A DNA stretch of 64,000 nt from assembly GCF_002846335.1 (NCBI RefSeq), contig NZ_PJMQ01000001.1:5394001-5458000 (forward strand). The letters run 5' to 3'. The notes beneath the pieces are model-generated. The model was not told the origin of the DNA and did no database searches. It saw only the letters and a program-made list of their open reading frames with translations. Origin of the DNA: Janthinobacterium sp. 61. GTDB taxonomy: Bacteria; Pseudomonadota; Gammaproteobacteria; Burkholderiales; Burkholderiaceae_D. Shown here one piece after another: positions 32,141-40,680 of the stretch (positions are counted from its first letter, which is position 1; each line of letters begins with the position of its first letter). A program made the position numbers and the translations under genes.

Positions 32141-33376
32141 ATGGATGAATTGCGTATCAATGGCGAGCGCCTGTGGGCGGCCCTGATGGAACTGGCGCAG
32201 ATCGGCGCGACAGTAAAGGGCGGCGTCAAGCGCCTGGCCCTGACTGACCTGGATAAACAGGGGCGCGACCTGGTGGTGCGCTGGGGCACGGAGGCGGGCA
32301 TGAGCATTACCATCGACCAGATCGGCAATGTTTTCATGCGCCGCGACGGCACCAATAATAGCTTGCCGCCCGTGATGACGGGCAGCCATATCGACACGCA
32401 ACCCACGGGCGGCAAGTTCGATGGCAATTACGGCGTGCTGGCCGGCCTGGAAGTGGTGCGCACCCTGAACGATTTACAGATCAAGACGCTGGCACCCATC
32501 GAGGTGGCGTTCTGGACCAACGAAGAAGGCTCGCGCTTCGTGCCCGTGATGATGGGCTCCGGCGTCTTTTGCGGCGCCTTCTCGCTGGAAACCGCCTACG
32601 CGGCGAAAGACACGGAAGGAAAAACGGTGGGCGAGGAGTTGGCGCGCATCGGATACAAGGGCGAGCAGGTGCCGGGCGACCATCCCATCGGCGCCTATTT
32701 TGAAACGCATATCGAGCAGGGTCCTGTGCTGGAAGACGCCGATAAAGTCATCGGCGTAGTGCCTGCCGTGATGGGGTTGTCGTGGTACGACTGCGTGGTG
32801 ACGGGCATGGAAGCGCATGCGGGACCCACGCCCATGGGCCTGCGCAAGGATGCGCTGCAGGTGGCCACCAGCATCATGCAGGAAGTCGTCGCCATCGCCA
32901 ACCGCTACCCGCCGTATGGGCGCGGCACGGTGGGCATGGTGCAGGTCTTCCCTAACAGCCGCAACGTGATTCCCGGCGAAGTCAAATTCAGCATCGACCT
33001 GCGCAATGTGAACGACGAACTGCTCAACACCATGCATGGCGAAATCACGGCTTTCATCGACGCTACGCGCACCGGTACGGGACTGGATATATCTCTTGAA
33101 CGGGTTTCCTATTATCCGCCATGCCCGTTCCACCCCGACTGCGTGGGCGCCGTGCGCAATGCCACCGCAAAGCTCGGTTATTCCGTGATGGACGTGGTGT
33201 CGGGCGCCGGCCACGACGCCATCTATGCGGCCAGGCTGGCACCGGCCGGCATGATTTTCGTACCGTGCAAGGACGGCATCAGCCACAATGAAATCGAGGA
33301 TGCCAAGCCCGAGCACCTGGAAGCTGGCTGCAATGTGCTGCTGCACGCAATGCTGGAGCGGGCCGTGGCCGTATAG
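32141..33376 (+). CDS. pydC: Beta-ureidopropionase / N-carbamoyl-amino-acid hydrolase (M20 type)
   Basis: The enzyme hydrolyses N-carbamoyl-beta-alanine to beta-alanine, carbon dioxide and ammonia. The 411-residue protein belongs to the M20 amidase/carbamoylase group with two-metal-site motifs GSHIDTQPTGGKFDGNYGV and TNEEGSRFVPVMMGS. ETHIEQGPVLE, AHAGPTPMGLRKDA and SGAGHDAIYAA follow. The start at 32141 is preferred because GGAG lies 6 nt before the ATG; a TTG two codons upstream is unlikely. It completes the route from uracil to beta-alanine within one operon. Confidence 0.92.
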   Translation: MDELRINGERLWAALMELAQIGATVKGGVKRLALTDLDKQGRDLVVRWGTEAGMSITIDQIGNVFMRRDGTNNSLPPVMTGSHIDTQPTGGKFDGNYGVLAGLEVVRTLNDLQIKTLAPIEVAFWTNEEGSRFVPVMMGSGVFCGAFSLETAYAAKDTEGKTVGEELARIGYKGEQVPGDHPIGAYFETHIEQGPVLEDADKVIGVVPAVMGLSWYDCVVTGMEAHAGPTPMGLRKDALQVATSIMQEVVAIANRYPPYGRGTVGMVQVFPNSRNVIPGEVKFSIDLRNVNDELLNTMHGEITAFIDATRTGTGLDISLERVSYYPPCPFHPDCVGAVRNATAKLGYSVMDVVSGAGHDAIYAARLAPAGMIFVPCKDGISHNEIEDAKPEHLEAGCNVLLHAMLERAVAV

Positions 33377-33398
33377 GTCACCGGCCCACGTCCGCCAC

Positions 33399-35153
33399 TC
33401 AGGGCTTGGGCTGGAAGTTGCGCAAAAACGCCAGCAGCGCCCGCGCCGCGATGTCGGCGTCGTCCGCCGTCATGGTTTCCAGCGGATTGTGGCTGATGCC
33501 GCCATTGCCGCAGCGGGTAAACAGCATGGCCACGTCGGTGATGGCGGCCATGGCCATGGCGTCGTGGCCGGCGCCAGACAGCAACGTGTATGGTTCGATG
33601 CCGACCGATTCCACGGCCTGCGCCAGCTGCGCCATCAGCCACGGCGCACACGGCGCTGCACGCGCCGACAGCAGCAGTTCCAGCTGGTAGTCAATCTGGC
33701 GCCGCGCGCAGATGGCGGCGATGCCGTCGAGAATATCGTCGACGGCCGCCTGGCGCACGGTATCGACGGCGGCGCGGATGTCGAGCGACAGGGTGCAGGC
33801 GCCTGCGATCACGTTGACGGAGCCGTTGGGCACCTGCAGCTGGCCCACCGTGCCCACCAGCGCATCGCCCTGGCTGCAGCGGTGTTCGACCAGCAGGATG
33901 ATTTCGGCGGCTGCGCTGGCCGCATCCTTGCGCATGGTCATGGGCGTGGTGCCCGCATGGCTGGCCACGCCGCCAAGATTGACCAGGTAACGCGAACTGC
34001 CGGCAATTGCCGTGACGATCCCCAGTGGCAGGTCGCGCTCCAGCAGCACGGGCCCCTGCTCAATATGCACTTCCACATAGCCGAGCAAATTGGCGGGATC
34101 GCGTGCGATGGTGCCGATGGCGGCCGCTTCATGGCCGGCGGCGGCCAGCGCCTCGCGCATGCTCACGCCATCTGCGTCAAGCTGTTCCAGCAGAGACAAG
34201 TCGAACTTGCCCGTGATGGCCGTGCTGCCCAGGAATGTGCTCTTGAAGCGCACGCCTTCCTCTTCGGCGAAGCCGACGATCTCGACGTGGAAGGGCAGCT
34301 TTTCACCCCGCTCATGCAGATGGCGCACGACGGCGATCGGCAGTACGATGCCCAGCCGGCCATCGTACTTGCCGCCGTTGCGCACAGTGTCGTAATGCGA
34401 TCCCGTCATCAGGGTTTTCGCGCCAGGCGCGTCCGACAGATAGCGCCCGACGACATTGCCGACGGCGTCGATCTGCACCTGCATGCCCGCCTCCCGCATC
34501 CAGTCGGCCAGTTGCGCGGCCGTCTTCTGGTGCGCTGGCGTCAGGTAGGCGCAGGTGAGGTTGTAATCGCTGTCGCTCCAGCCGGCCAGCGTTTCCGCCT
34601 GCTGCATGATGGCCGGGCCGAAGTCCAGCCGCACGTCGAACAGGTCGTTCAGGCGCAGTTCGGCGATGCGCTTGATCTGCCGCAGCGATTCGGCCAGTTC
34701 ATCGGCAGGCCGGTTTTTCAGGCGCCGCGCAAACGTGGCGATGATGTCCTGGCGCGTCAATCCTTCGCCCGTCGGGCCCTTGACGGCCAGGATGAAGGGA
34801 AAGCCGAACTTGGCGTTGTATTCGCTGTTGAGGCGCTGCAGGGTGGAAAATTCCTCGGGACTGCACAGGTTCAAGCCGGACTTGGCTTGCTCGCGCGTTG
34901 ACTCCGCCGTCAGTTGCCCCGCGATGGCGGCCTTGCCTGCCAGCTCGGGATGGGCGCGGATCAGCCCCAGCTGCTCATCGGGAGAGGCCTGGGCCAGCAC
35001 GCGCTGCAGCTCCATCTTCAGGGCCGTCAGGCTGGCAAACGGCATGGCCGCTGCCGCGCGCTGGGGTATCCAGGGCGAATGTTCGTAGATGCCATGCAGT
35101 TGCGCAATAAAGTCGGCCTGGCTGCTGGTGTTCAGGTCTGAAAGGGTGGTCAT
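33399..35153 (-). CDS. Fusion of OHCU decarboxylase (UraD) and allantoate amidohydrolase (AllC)
   Basis: The 584-residue protein has two complete enzymes in one chain. Residues 1-175 are UraD: SPWIPQRAA, catalytic H68 in RAHPELAGKAA and YNAKFGFPFILAVKG. It decarboxylates the urate oxidation product OHCU to S-allantoin. Residues 176-584 are an M20 amidohydrolase of the AllC type: GSHYDTVRNGGKYDGRLG, GFAEEEGVRFKSTFLGS, EVHIEQGPVLLERDLP and SGAGHDAMAMA. It releases ammonia from allantoate. The start at 35153 with GGAAA upstream is preferred to an ATG 17 codons earlier. The step between them, allantoinase, is not in the window. The gene ends 22 bp from the convergent pydC gene. Confidence 0.93.
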   Translation of the reverse strand: MTTLSDLNTSSQADFIAQLHGIYEHSPWIPQRAAAAMPFASLTALKMELQRVLAQASPDEQLGLIRAHPELAGKAAIAGQLTAESTREQAKSGLNLCSPEEFSTLQRLNSEYNAKFGFPFILAVKGPTGEGLTRQDIIATFARRLKNRPADELAESLRQIKRIAELRLNDLFDVRLDFGPAIMQQAETLAGWSDSDYNLTCAYLTPAHQKTAAQLADWMREAGMQVQIDAVGNVVGRYLSDAPGAKTLMTGSHYDTVRNGGKYDGRLGIVLPIAVVRHLHERGEKLPFHVEIVGFAEEEGVRFKSTFLGSTAITGKFDLSLLEQLDADGVSMREALAAAGHEAAAIGTIARDPANLLGYVEVHIEQGPVLLERDLPLGIVTAIAGSSRYLVNLGGVASHAGTTPMTMRKDAASAAAEIILLVEHRCSQGDALVGTVGQLQVPNGSVNVIAGACTLSLDIRAAVDTVRQAAVDDILDGIAAICARRQIDYQLELLLSARAAPCAPWLMAQLAQAVESVGIEPYTLLSGAGHDAMAMAAITDVAMLFTRCGNGGISHNPLETMTADDADIAARALLAFLRNFQPKP

Positions 35154-35226
35154 GGTTTTCCGATCATGCAAGCGGTGATGATAGCGCCCTGTCCTGGCGT
35201 CCATTATATGCGCGCGCTGATAGCTG

Positions 35227-36165
35227 CTATCGCTGCACCAGCGCCTTGGCGGCCGCGCTGACCTGGTCGCGCAGCCATTTATGCTCGGGTGCCTGGTGCA
35301 CGCGCTGGTGCCACAGCTGGTAAAAGCGCATGGGCGGGAATTTCAATGGCACGGTATACGTTTTCAGCGGCAGGGTCTTTTCATAGAAGCGCATGAATTG
35401 CCGGCCCGTGGTGAGCACCAGATCCGTCTGCGTCAGCATGTAGGGGATCAGGCCGAAATACGCCGATTCCACCACCACGTTGCGCTGCAGGTTTTGCCGT
35501 TCGAGGAAGGAATCGATCACGCCGTGGTAGCCGGGCATCATCTGCGACGGCGCCACGTGGGGCAGGCTCAGATAATCGTCCAGGGTCATGGCGTCGCTGG
35601 CCGTGCGCCGCGCATAGGCATTTTCCGCATGCATGGCGCAGATGATGGGGTCTTCGAACAGCTTCGAGATATGCAGGTGGGCGGGCGGCTCGTCCCAGTT
35701 GGCGATGACCAGGTCCAGGCCACCGTCGGAGAGTTGGCGGATATGGTCGATGCCCGGTCCCAGGCTATGCAGCACCACGCGGCTTTTCGGCGAGCCGCGG
35801 CGCAGCAGGGCCACCACGTTGGGCAGGAACTGGCTGTCCAGGTAGTCGGGCGCGGCGATATGGAAGGTGCGCGCCTCTTCCTGCGCCACGAATGGCGTCT
35901 TCTTGACGAACAGGCTCTCCGTCTGGTCGAGGATGCGCTTGGCCGGATTGAGCAGACTTTCTCCATGCTGGGTGGGCACCATGCCGCGCGCGCCGCGCAC
36001 GAGCAGCGGGTCGCCCGTCAGTTCGCGCAGCTTGCGCAAGGAGGCGGAGATCGAGGGCTGCGGCTGATTGAGTTTCAGCGCCACGCGCGAGACATTCTTT
36101 TCCACCAGCAGCAGGTAGAGGATGCGGATCAAGTGCAGGTCGAGGTGTTGCGGCAGGCTGGACAT
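35227..36165 (-). CDS. LysR-family regulator of the urate genes
   Basis: The 312-residue LysR protein resembles the NodD/SyrM subgroup. It has the helix-turn-helix NVSRVALKLNQPQPSISASL at about 23-42, RELTGDPLLVRGARGMVPTQ after it, and a substrate-binding domain with SQFLPNVVALLR and LLTQTDLVLTTGRQF. It is divergent from puuD and 73 bp upstream of the UraD-AllC gene on the same strand. It very likely controls purine-ring catabolism, with urate or a downstream ureide as effector. The effector is inferred. A palindrome with a T-N11-A core lies just upstream. Confidence 0.88.
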   Translation of the reverse strand: MSSLPQHLDLHLIRILYLLLVEKNVSRVALKLNQPQPSISASLRKLRELTGDPLLVRGARGMVPTQHGESLLNPAKRILDQTESLFVKKTPFVAQEEARTFHIAAPDYLDSQFLPNVVALLRRGSPKSRVVLHSLGPGIDHIRQLSDGGLDLVIANWDEPPAHLHISKLFEDPIICAMHAENAYARRTASDAMTLDDYLSLPHVAPSQMMPGYHGVIDSFLERQNLQRNVVVESAYFGLIPYMLTQTDLVLTTGRQFMRFYEKTLPLKTYTVPLKFPPMRFYQLWHQRVHQAPEHKWLRDQVSAAAKALVQR

Positions 36166-36190
36166 GTGGCGGCGGCTCTGTTGTATATCG

Positions 36191-36207
36191 ATTTGAATAT
36201 GTCAAAT
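36191..36207. promoter_or_regulatory. LysR-type box ATTTGA-N5-TCAAAT in the lysR/puuD divergent region
   Basis: A perfect 6-bp inverted repeat containing the T-N11-A core of LysR sites, 26 bp upstream of the lysR start codon and 50 bp upstream of the puuD promoter candidate. It is the expected autoregulatory site of the LysR protein. Confidence 0.55.
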
Positions 36208-36257
36208 ATACGATATTTTTCATGTGAAGGGCGGTAAATCCGTTTATCTTGTGTAGA

Positions 36258-36274
36258 TTGGCACGAATATGGCT
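36258..36274 (+). promoter_or_regulatory. Candidate sigma-54 promoter of puuD
   Basis: TTGGCACG, 4 bp, TGGCT matches the -24/-12 consensus (TTGGCACG-N4-TTGCW) with one mismatch and exact GG-to-GC spacing. The -12 element lies 24 bp before the puuD ATG, leaving a short leader with the AGAGG ribosome site. Sigma-54 use would suit nitrogen-limited purine breakdown. Confidence 0.5.
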
Positions 36275-36296
36275 TCGGTCTGACTAGAGGAAATTT

Positions 36297-37529
36297 ATGG
36301 AAGTATTTGCCTACCTGATTCCGTACGGCCTTGAGTGGCTGAACCTGATCGTCCGCTGGCTGCACGTCATCACGGGCATCGCCTGGATCGGTGCTTCCTT
36401 TTATTTTGTTTGGCTCGACAATTCGATCCGTCCGCCCGCGCCTGGCTCCGAGCTGGCGAAGAAGGGCGTGTCGGGAGAGTTGTGGGCCGTGCATGGCGGC
36501 GGCTTCTACAACCCGCAAAAATACCTGGTGGCGCCCGCCGAACTGCCAAAGGAACTGCACTGGTTCAAGTGGGAAGCGTATTCGACCTGGCTGTCCGGTT
36601 TTGCGCTGCTGACGATTGCCTACTACTTCAATGCGCAGGCCATGATGATCGACAAATCCGTGGCCGATATTTCCAGCGGCCAGGCTGTCGGCATCGGCAT
36701 CGCCACCCTCGTCATCGGCTGGACCGTGTACGACCTGCTGTGCCGGTCCAAGCTGGCGCAATATGAACTGTGGTTTGGCGTGACGGTGTTCGCGCTGATC
36801 GTCGGGGCCGCGTATGTGCTCACGCACTTGCTCAGCGGGCGCGCCGCCTACATCCACGTGGGCGCCATGATCGGCACCATCATGGTGGCCAATGTGCTGA
36901 TGCTGATCATTCCCGGCCAGCGCAAGATGGTCGAAGCCATGGCGGCCGGCAAGCTGCCCGACCCCAAGCACGGCATGAAAGCCAAGCAGCGCAGCGTGCA
37001 TAACAATTATTTTACGTTGCCGGTGCTGTTCATCATGATCAGCAACCACTATGCGATGACCTATCGGAACGATCACGCCTGGCTGGTGCTGGCGCTGATC
37101 ATGGCGGCCGGCGTCTTCATCCGCCACTTCTTCAACCTGCGCCACAAGGGCCGTGTCGAGTGGCGTTATCCGGCCATCGGCGTGGCCCTGCTGATGGCAG
37201 TGGCCGTGGCCATTGCGCCGAAAGCGCCCGTGGCCGTGGCGGCCGCGCCGACGGTGGACCCGGCCGCGCAGTTCAAGAGCGTGCATGCCATCATCGCCCA
37301 GCGCTGCGCCACCTGCCATTCGGCCCAGCCCACGCAGCCGGGCTTCGCCACGGCGCCGGCCGGCATGATGCTGGATAATGAAAGGGAAATTCGCCAGCAC
37401 GCGGCGCAAATTTATAAGCAGGCCATCGAGCTTAAAGCCATGCCGATCGGCAACCTGACCAACATGACGGAGGCCGAGCGCAGTGAACTGGGCGCCTGGC
37501 TGCAACAGACCATGCAAGGAGCAAAATGA
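36297..37529 (+). CDS. puuD: Urate hydroxylase, membrane-bound with cytochrome c domain
   Basis: PuuD oxidises urate to 5-hydroxyisourate and passes electrons to its own c-type heme rather than to oxygen. The 410-residue protein has about 8 membrane helices starting LEWLNLIVRWLHVITGIAWIG (about 13-33), the conserved AKQRSVHNNYFTLPVLFIM and SNHYAMTYRN segments, and a C-terminal cytochrome c with the heme site C337-ATC-H341. An AGAGG site precedes the ATG. It is divergent from the LysR gene and overlaps the next gene by 4 bp. The hydroxyisourate hydrolase partner is not in this window. Confidence 0.94.
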   Translation: MEVFAYLIPYGLEWLNLIVRWLHVITGIAWIGASFYFVWLDNSIRPPAPGSELAKKGVSGELWAVHGGGFYNPQKYLVAPAELPKELHWFKWEAYSTWLSGFALLTIAYYFNAQAMMIDKSVADISSGQAVGIGIATLVIGWTVYDLLCRSKLAQYELWFGVTVFALIVGAAYVLTHLLSGRAAYIHVGAMIGTIMVANVLMLIIPGQRKMVEAMAAGKLPDPKHGMKAKQRSVHNNYFTLPVLFIMISNHYAMTYRNDHAWLVLALIMAAGVFIRHFFNLRHKGRVEWRYPAIGVALLMAVAVAIAPKAPVAVAAAPTVDPAAQFKSVHAIIAQRCATCHSAQPTQPGFATAPAGMMLDNEREIRQHAAQIYKQAIELKAMPIGNLTNMTEAERSELGAWLQQTMQGAK

Positions 37530-38761
37530 CAACGCAAGCGGAACGAATCACGGCCTGGATCGACGATCACTTCGACGAAGAAGTCGCATTTCTACAGCAG
37601 GTGGTGCAGCAGCCGACGGATACGCCGCCCGGCAACAACGCACCGCATGCGGAACTGGTAGCGCAACTGCTGCAGGCATATGGCTGGCAGGCGGAAAAAC
37701 ATGCCGTGCCAGCGGACCAGGTGGCGGCGTATGGCATGCAGAGCATCACCAACCTGATCGTGCGCCGGCCGTATGCGGCGGGCGGGCCGACGGTGGCGCT
37801 GAATGCGCATGGCGATGTGGTACCGCCCGGCGACAACTGGACCTATCCGCCGTATGGCGGCCAGATCGACGACGGCTATATCTACGGCCGCGCGACGGCC
37901 GTCTCGAAGGGCGACTTCGCCACCTATGTGTTTGCCGCGCGCGCGCTCGAAGCGCTGGGCGTTCCACTAAAGGGCCAACTGGAACTTCACTTCACCTATG
38001 ACGAGGAATTCGGCGGTTTGCTGGGGCCGGGATGGCTGCTGGAACAGCAACTGACGAAGCCCGATTTTGTCATCGCCGCCGGTTTCAGCTATGGCATCGT
38101 CACCGCGCACAACGCCTGCCTTCAGCTGGAAATCACCGTGCACGGCAAGTCTGGTCACGGCTCCATGCCGGAGACGGGACATGACGCGCTGCAGGCGGCC
38201 AACAAGATCCTCAACGCCATCTATGGCCAGTTGCCGGAGCTGAAAAAGATCAAGTCCAAAGTGGCAGGCATCGATTCGCCGACCATGCTGGTGGGACGCA
38301 TCGACGGCGGCACGAATACCAATGTGGTGCCGGGCAAGGTCGTCATGAAGATGGACCGTCGCATGATTCCAGAAGAAGATCCGGTGGCGGTAGAAGCGCA
38401 GGTGCGTGCGCTGATCGAAGACGCCGTGCGCGGCGAAGCGGGCATCCGCATCGAGATCCGCCGCCTGCTGCTGTCGCATGCGCTGCGGCCCTTGCCCGGC
38501 TCAGAGCAACTGGTCGAGAGCCTGCAAAAGAATGCGCAATCCATCCTGGGCGAAACCATCCCCTCCGTCGGCACGCCGCTGTATGCGGATGCGCGCCTGT
38601 ACGGCGAACGGGGCATCCCCGCCGTACTGTATGGCGCTGGCCCGCGCACAGTGCCCGAGTCGAACGCAAAGAAGGCCGATGAGCGCCTGGCGCTGGACGA
38701 TTTGCGCAAGGCCAGCAAGATCGTCGCCCTGACCCTGCTTGACTTCTTGGGCGAAAAATAG
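37526..38761 (+). CDS. M20-family metallohydrolase, substrate unknown
   Basis: The 411-residue two-zinc amidohydrolase/peptidase of the ArgE/DapE/CPG2 group has ALNAHGDVVPPGDNWTYPP, GRATAVSKGDFATYVFA and FTYDEEFGG, in which the glutamate pair provides the base. HGKSGHGSMPETGHDALQAA follows from the lid domain. Its ATG lies inside the puuD stop (ATGA), so it is translated with urate hydroxylase. The coupling suggests a hydrolytic step in urate or ureide breakdown, such as a carbamoyl or acyl-amino-acid intermediate. Its sequence is not that of AllC, already present as a fusion, so the reaction is open. Confidence 0.85.
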   Translation: MTTQAERITAWIDDHFDEEVAFLQQVVQQPTDTPPGNNAPHAELVAQLLQAYGWQAEKHAVPADQVAAYGMQSITNLIVRRPYAAGGPTVALNAHGDVVPPGDNWTYPPYGGQIDDGYIYGRATAVSKGDFATYVFAARALEALGVPLKGQLELHFTYDEEFGGLLGPGWLLEQQLTKPDFVIAAGFSYGIVTAHNACLQLEITVHGKSGHGSMPETGHDALQAANKILNAIYGQLPELKKIKSKVAGIDSPTMLVGRIDGGTNTNVVPGKVVMKMDRRMIPEEDPVAVEAQVRALIEDAVRGEAGIRIEIRRLLLSHALRPLPGSEQLVESLQKNAQSILGETIPSVGTPLYADARLYGERGIPAVLYGAGPRTVPESNAKKADERLALDDLRKASKIVALTLLDFLGEK

Positions 38762-38836
38762 GGCAGGGCGCTTTGGCTTACAATGGGGCGAACACTCAAA
38801 CTGTGAAGAATAGCCCCCATTGATTGAAGAGCCAAA

Positions 38837-39763
38837 TTGAATACCCGTTTTCTCGAAGCGTTTGTCTGGGCTGCGCGGCTGGGCAGCTTTCGCACGGCGG
38901 CCGACAAGCTGCACATCACGCAGGCGGCCATTTCGAACCGCATCGCCTCGCTGGAGCAGGACTTCGGCACGCGCTTGTTCGACCGCGACGCGCGTGAAAT
39001 CCGCCTGACTTTCGCCGGGCGCAACCTGCTTGTGTATGCCGAGCGCATGCTGGAACTGTGCCGCGACATGTATGCGGCCAATTCCTCGCCCGCGCAGATC
39101 ACGGGTGAAGTACGCATCGGCGTCATTGAAACCATCGTGCATACCTGGCTGATTCCCTTCCTGCAGCGGGTGCAGGAACGCTATCCCGGCATCGAGATTC
39201 AATTGACCTCCGAATCGACGCGCCGCCTGCACGAACAGCTGCAGCAGGGCGAGCTCGATATCGCGCTGCAGACGGACATGCTGACGGGCGACCATATCCG
39301 CAGCTCGGGTAGCGGCGCCATCGCCATGGGCTGGGCTGGCAGGGCAGCCGATTGGCCCGATACGGGTGCGCCGTTCACGGTGGCGCAACTGGCGCAGCAC
39401 CCCATCATCACCATGAACCGTGGCTCGCAGCCGCATTCCGCATTGAAGGCGCTGTGCCAGGACGAGGGCGTGCAGCTGGGCCGTGTCCATTGTGTCAGCT
39501 CGATTTCCGCCATCGTGCGCCTGGTAAAGGCCGGTTTCGGTATCGCCGTGCTGCCCCTGGCGCCCCTGCGCGAGGAAATTGAGCAGGGCAACATCGCCCT
39601 GATTCCCTGCGTGAGCAGCCTGGCGCCGCAGCGCATTGTCATCAGCTACAGCGAAGACATCACCACGGAGGCGATCCAGCTGGTGGCCATGCTGGCGTGC
39701 GAGGAGGCGGCCAGGTTCACCCTGGCGCTGGGCGAGGAGTATGGCGCCGGGACGCGGGCGTGA
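38837..39763 (+). CDS. LysR-family transcriptional regulator
   Basis: The 308-residue LysR protein has the helix-turn-helix SFRTAADKLHITQAAISNRI (about 18-37) and an effector domain opening EVRIGVIETIVHTWLIPFLQ. It starts with TTG at 38837 and a weak GAAGAG site; no better ATG is near. It precedes the EthD-like/transporter/DUF2848/amidase operon by about 130 bp on the same strand and is the natural candidate for its regulator, although LysR genes are more often divergent. Effector unknown. Confidence 0.86.
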   Translation: MNTRFLEAFVWAARLGSFRTAADKLHITQAAISNRIASLEQDFGTRLFDRDAREIRLTFAGRNLLVYAERMLELCRDMYAANSSPAQITGEVRIGVIETIVHTWLIPFLQRVQERYPGIEIQLTSESTRRLHEQLQQGELDIALQTDMLTGDHIRSSGSGAIAMGWAGRAADWPDTGAPFTVAQLAQHPIITMNRGSQPHSALKALCQDEGVQLGRVHCVSSISAIVRLVKAGFGIAVLPLAPLREEIEQGNIALIPCVSSLAPQRIVISYSEDITTEAIQLVAMLACEEAARFTLALGEEYGAGTRA

Positions 39764-39862
39764 CAATTAAGTTGCCGTTATCACCGCGACCCACAAGAAA
39801 AACTTATCAGTCGCGTTCAGAATAACCCGTTTGCCAAGTGATGGCGCGCCACCTATTCTGGG

Positions 39863-39879
39863 TTGGCACTCCTCTTACA
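39863..39879 (+). promoter_or_regulatory. Weak sigma-54-like promoter of the DUF2848/amidase operon
   Basis: TTGGCACT, 4 bp, TTACA keeps the -24 element with one change and the spacing of -24/-12 promoters, but the usually invariant G of the -12 GC is A. It lies 35 bp before the ATG, nearly the same geometry as the stronger puuD candidate. It may be functional but weak, or chance. Confidence 0.3.
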
Positions 39880-39897
39880 ACGCAGAACGGAACCATC

Positions 39898-40572
39898 ATG
39901 ACGACGTCCACCACCACCTTGCCAGGCATGCTGTTCGTCTGGACCAGCACAGACCCGGAACACGAACTCGATTTCAACCGCTGGTACGACCGCGAGCACG
40001 TGGAAGAGCGCGTGCGCATTCCCGGCTTCGTCAGCGGCACGCGCTACCAGAGTGTGCGCGGGCCCCGCAAATACCTGGGCCTGTACCGCACTGTGTCGCT
40101 AGCCGCTTTCCAGACAGCCGACTACTTCAAGGCCTTTGGCCAGCAGACCCCATGGTCGGTGGCGAATCTGCAGCGCATGGTGGATCCGATGCGCCGCGTC
40201 TGCGCCATCGAGGCGGAAACGGGCATGGGCACGGGCGCCTGGCTGGCCGTGCTGCGCCTGGGGGCGCCAGCCATCGGCCAGGACGCGCAAGCCGTGGCGG
40301 GCATGGCGGCGCTGGGCGCGACATTGCTGCAGATCGATGGCGTCATTGCCACCCGCTTGCTGACGCCCGACGCCGATCTGTCCGGTCCCCTGCCAGCGGA
40401 ACGGAAGGAAGGCCGCGTGCTCGATCCGATCTTGCTGATCGATGCATCTTCCGAAAGCGCCGCCATGGCGGCGTCCAATGCAGCCAGCTCGGCGCTGGGC
40501 CTCGACGGGGAAGATGCGGCCATCCTGCAGCTGTCCTGGCAGTTGCGCGAGGCCGATTTGCACGCCGCCTGA
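39898..40572 (+). CDS. EthD/DUF4286-like alpha+beta barrel protein
   Basis: The 224-residue protein appears to hold two ferredoxin-like halves. The first has MLFVWTSTDPEHELDFNRWY, DREHVEERVRIPGFVSGTRY and KYLGLYRTVS, resembling the DUF4286/EthD dimeric barrel group. The second half is weaker (GVIATRLLTPD, DPILLIDASS). Such proteins act as small-molecule-binding or isomerase-like helpers in degradative operons, and few have known reactions. The start is the ATG at 39898; an upstream in-frame ATG at 39838 lies inside the promoter region. First gene of the 39.9-44.1 kb operon. Confidence 0.65.
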   Translation: MTTSTTTLPGMLFVWTSTDPEHELDFNRWYDREHVEERVRIPGFVSGTRYQSVRGPRKYLGLYRTVSLAAFQTADYFKAFGQQTPWSVANLQRMVDPMRRVCAIEAETGMGTGAWLAVLRLGAPAIGQDAQAVAGMAALGATLLQIDGVIATRLLTPDADLSGPLPAERKEGRVLDPILLIDASSESAAMAASNAASSALGLDGEDAAILQLSWQLREADLHAA

Positions 40573-40680
40573 CGCGCAAGCGCGCATCTTGCCGGCACTG
40601 ATAACACGAGACACGGGCCACGGCGCAGGGCAAAGCATCCTGCACCGGGCCTGCAATAAAACTGACGAGAGAGGTAGGCT

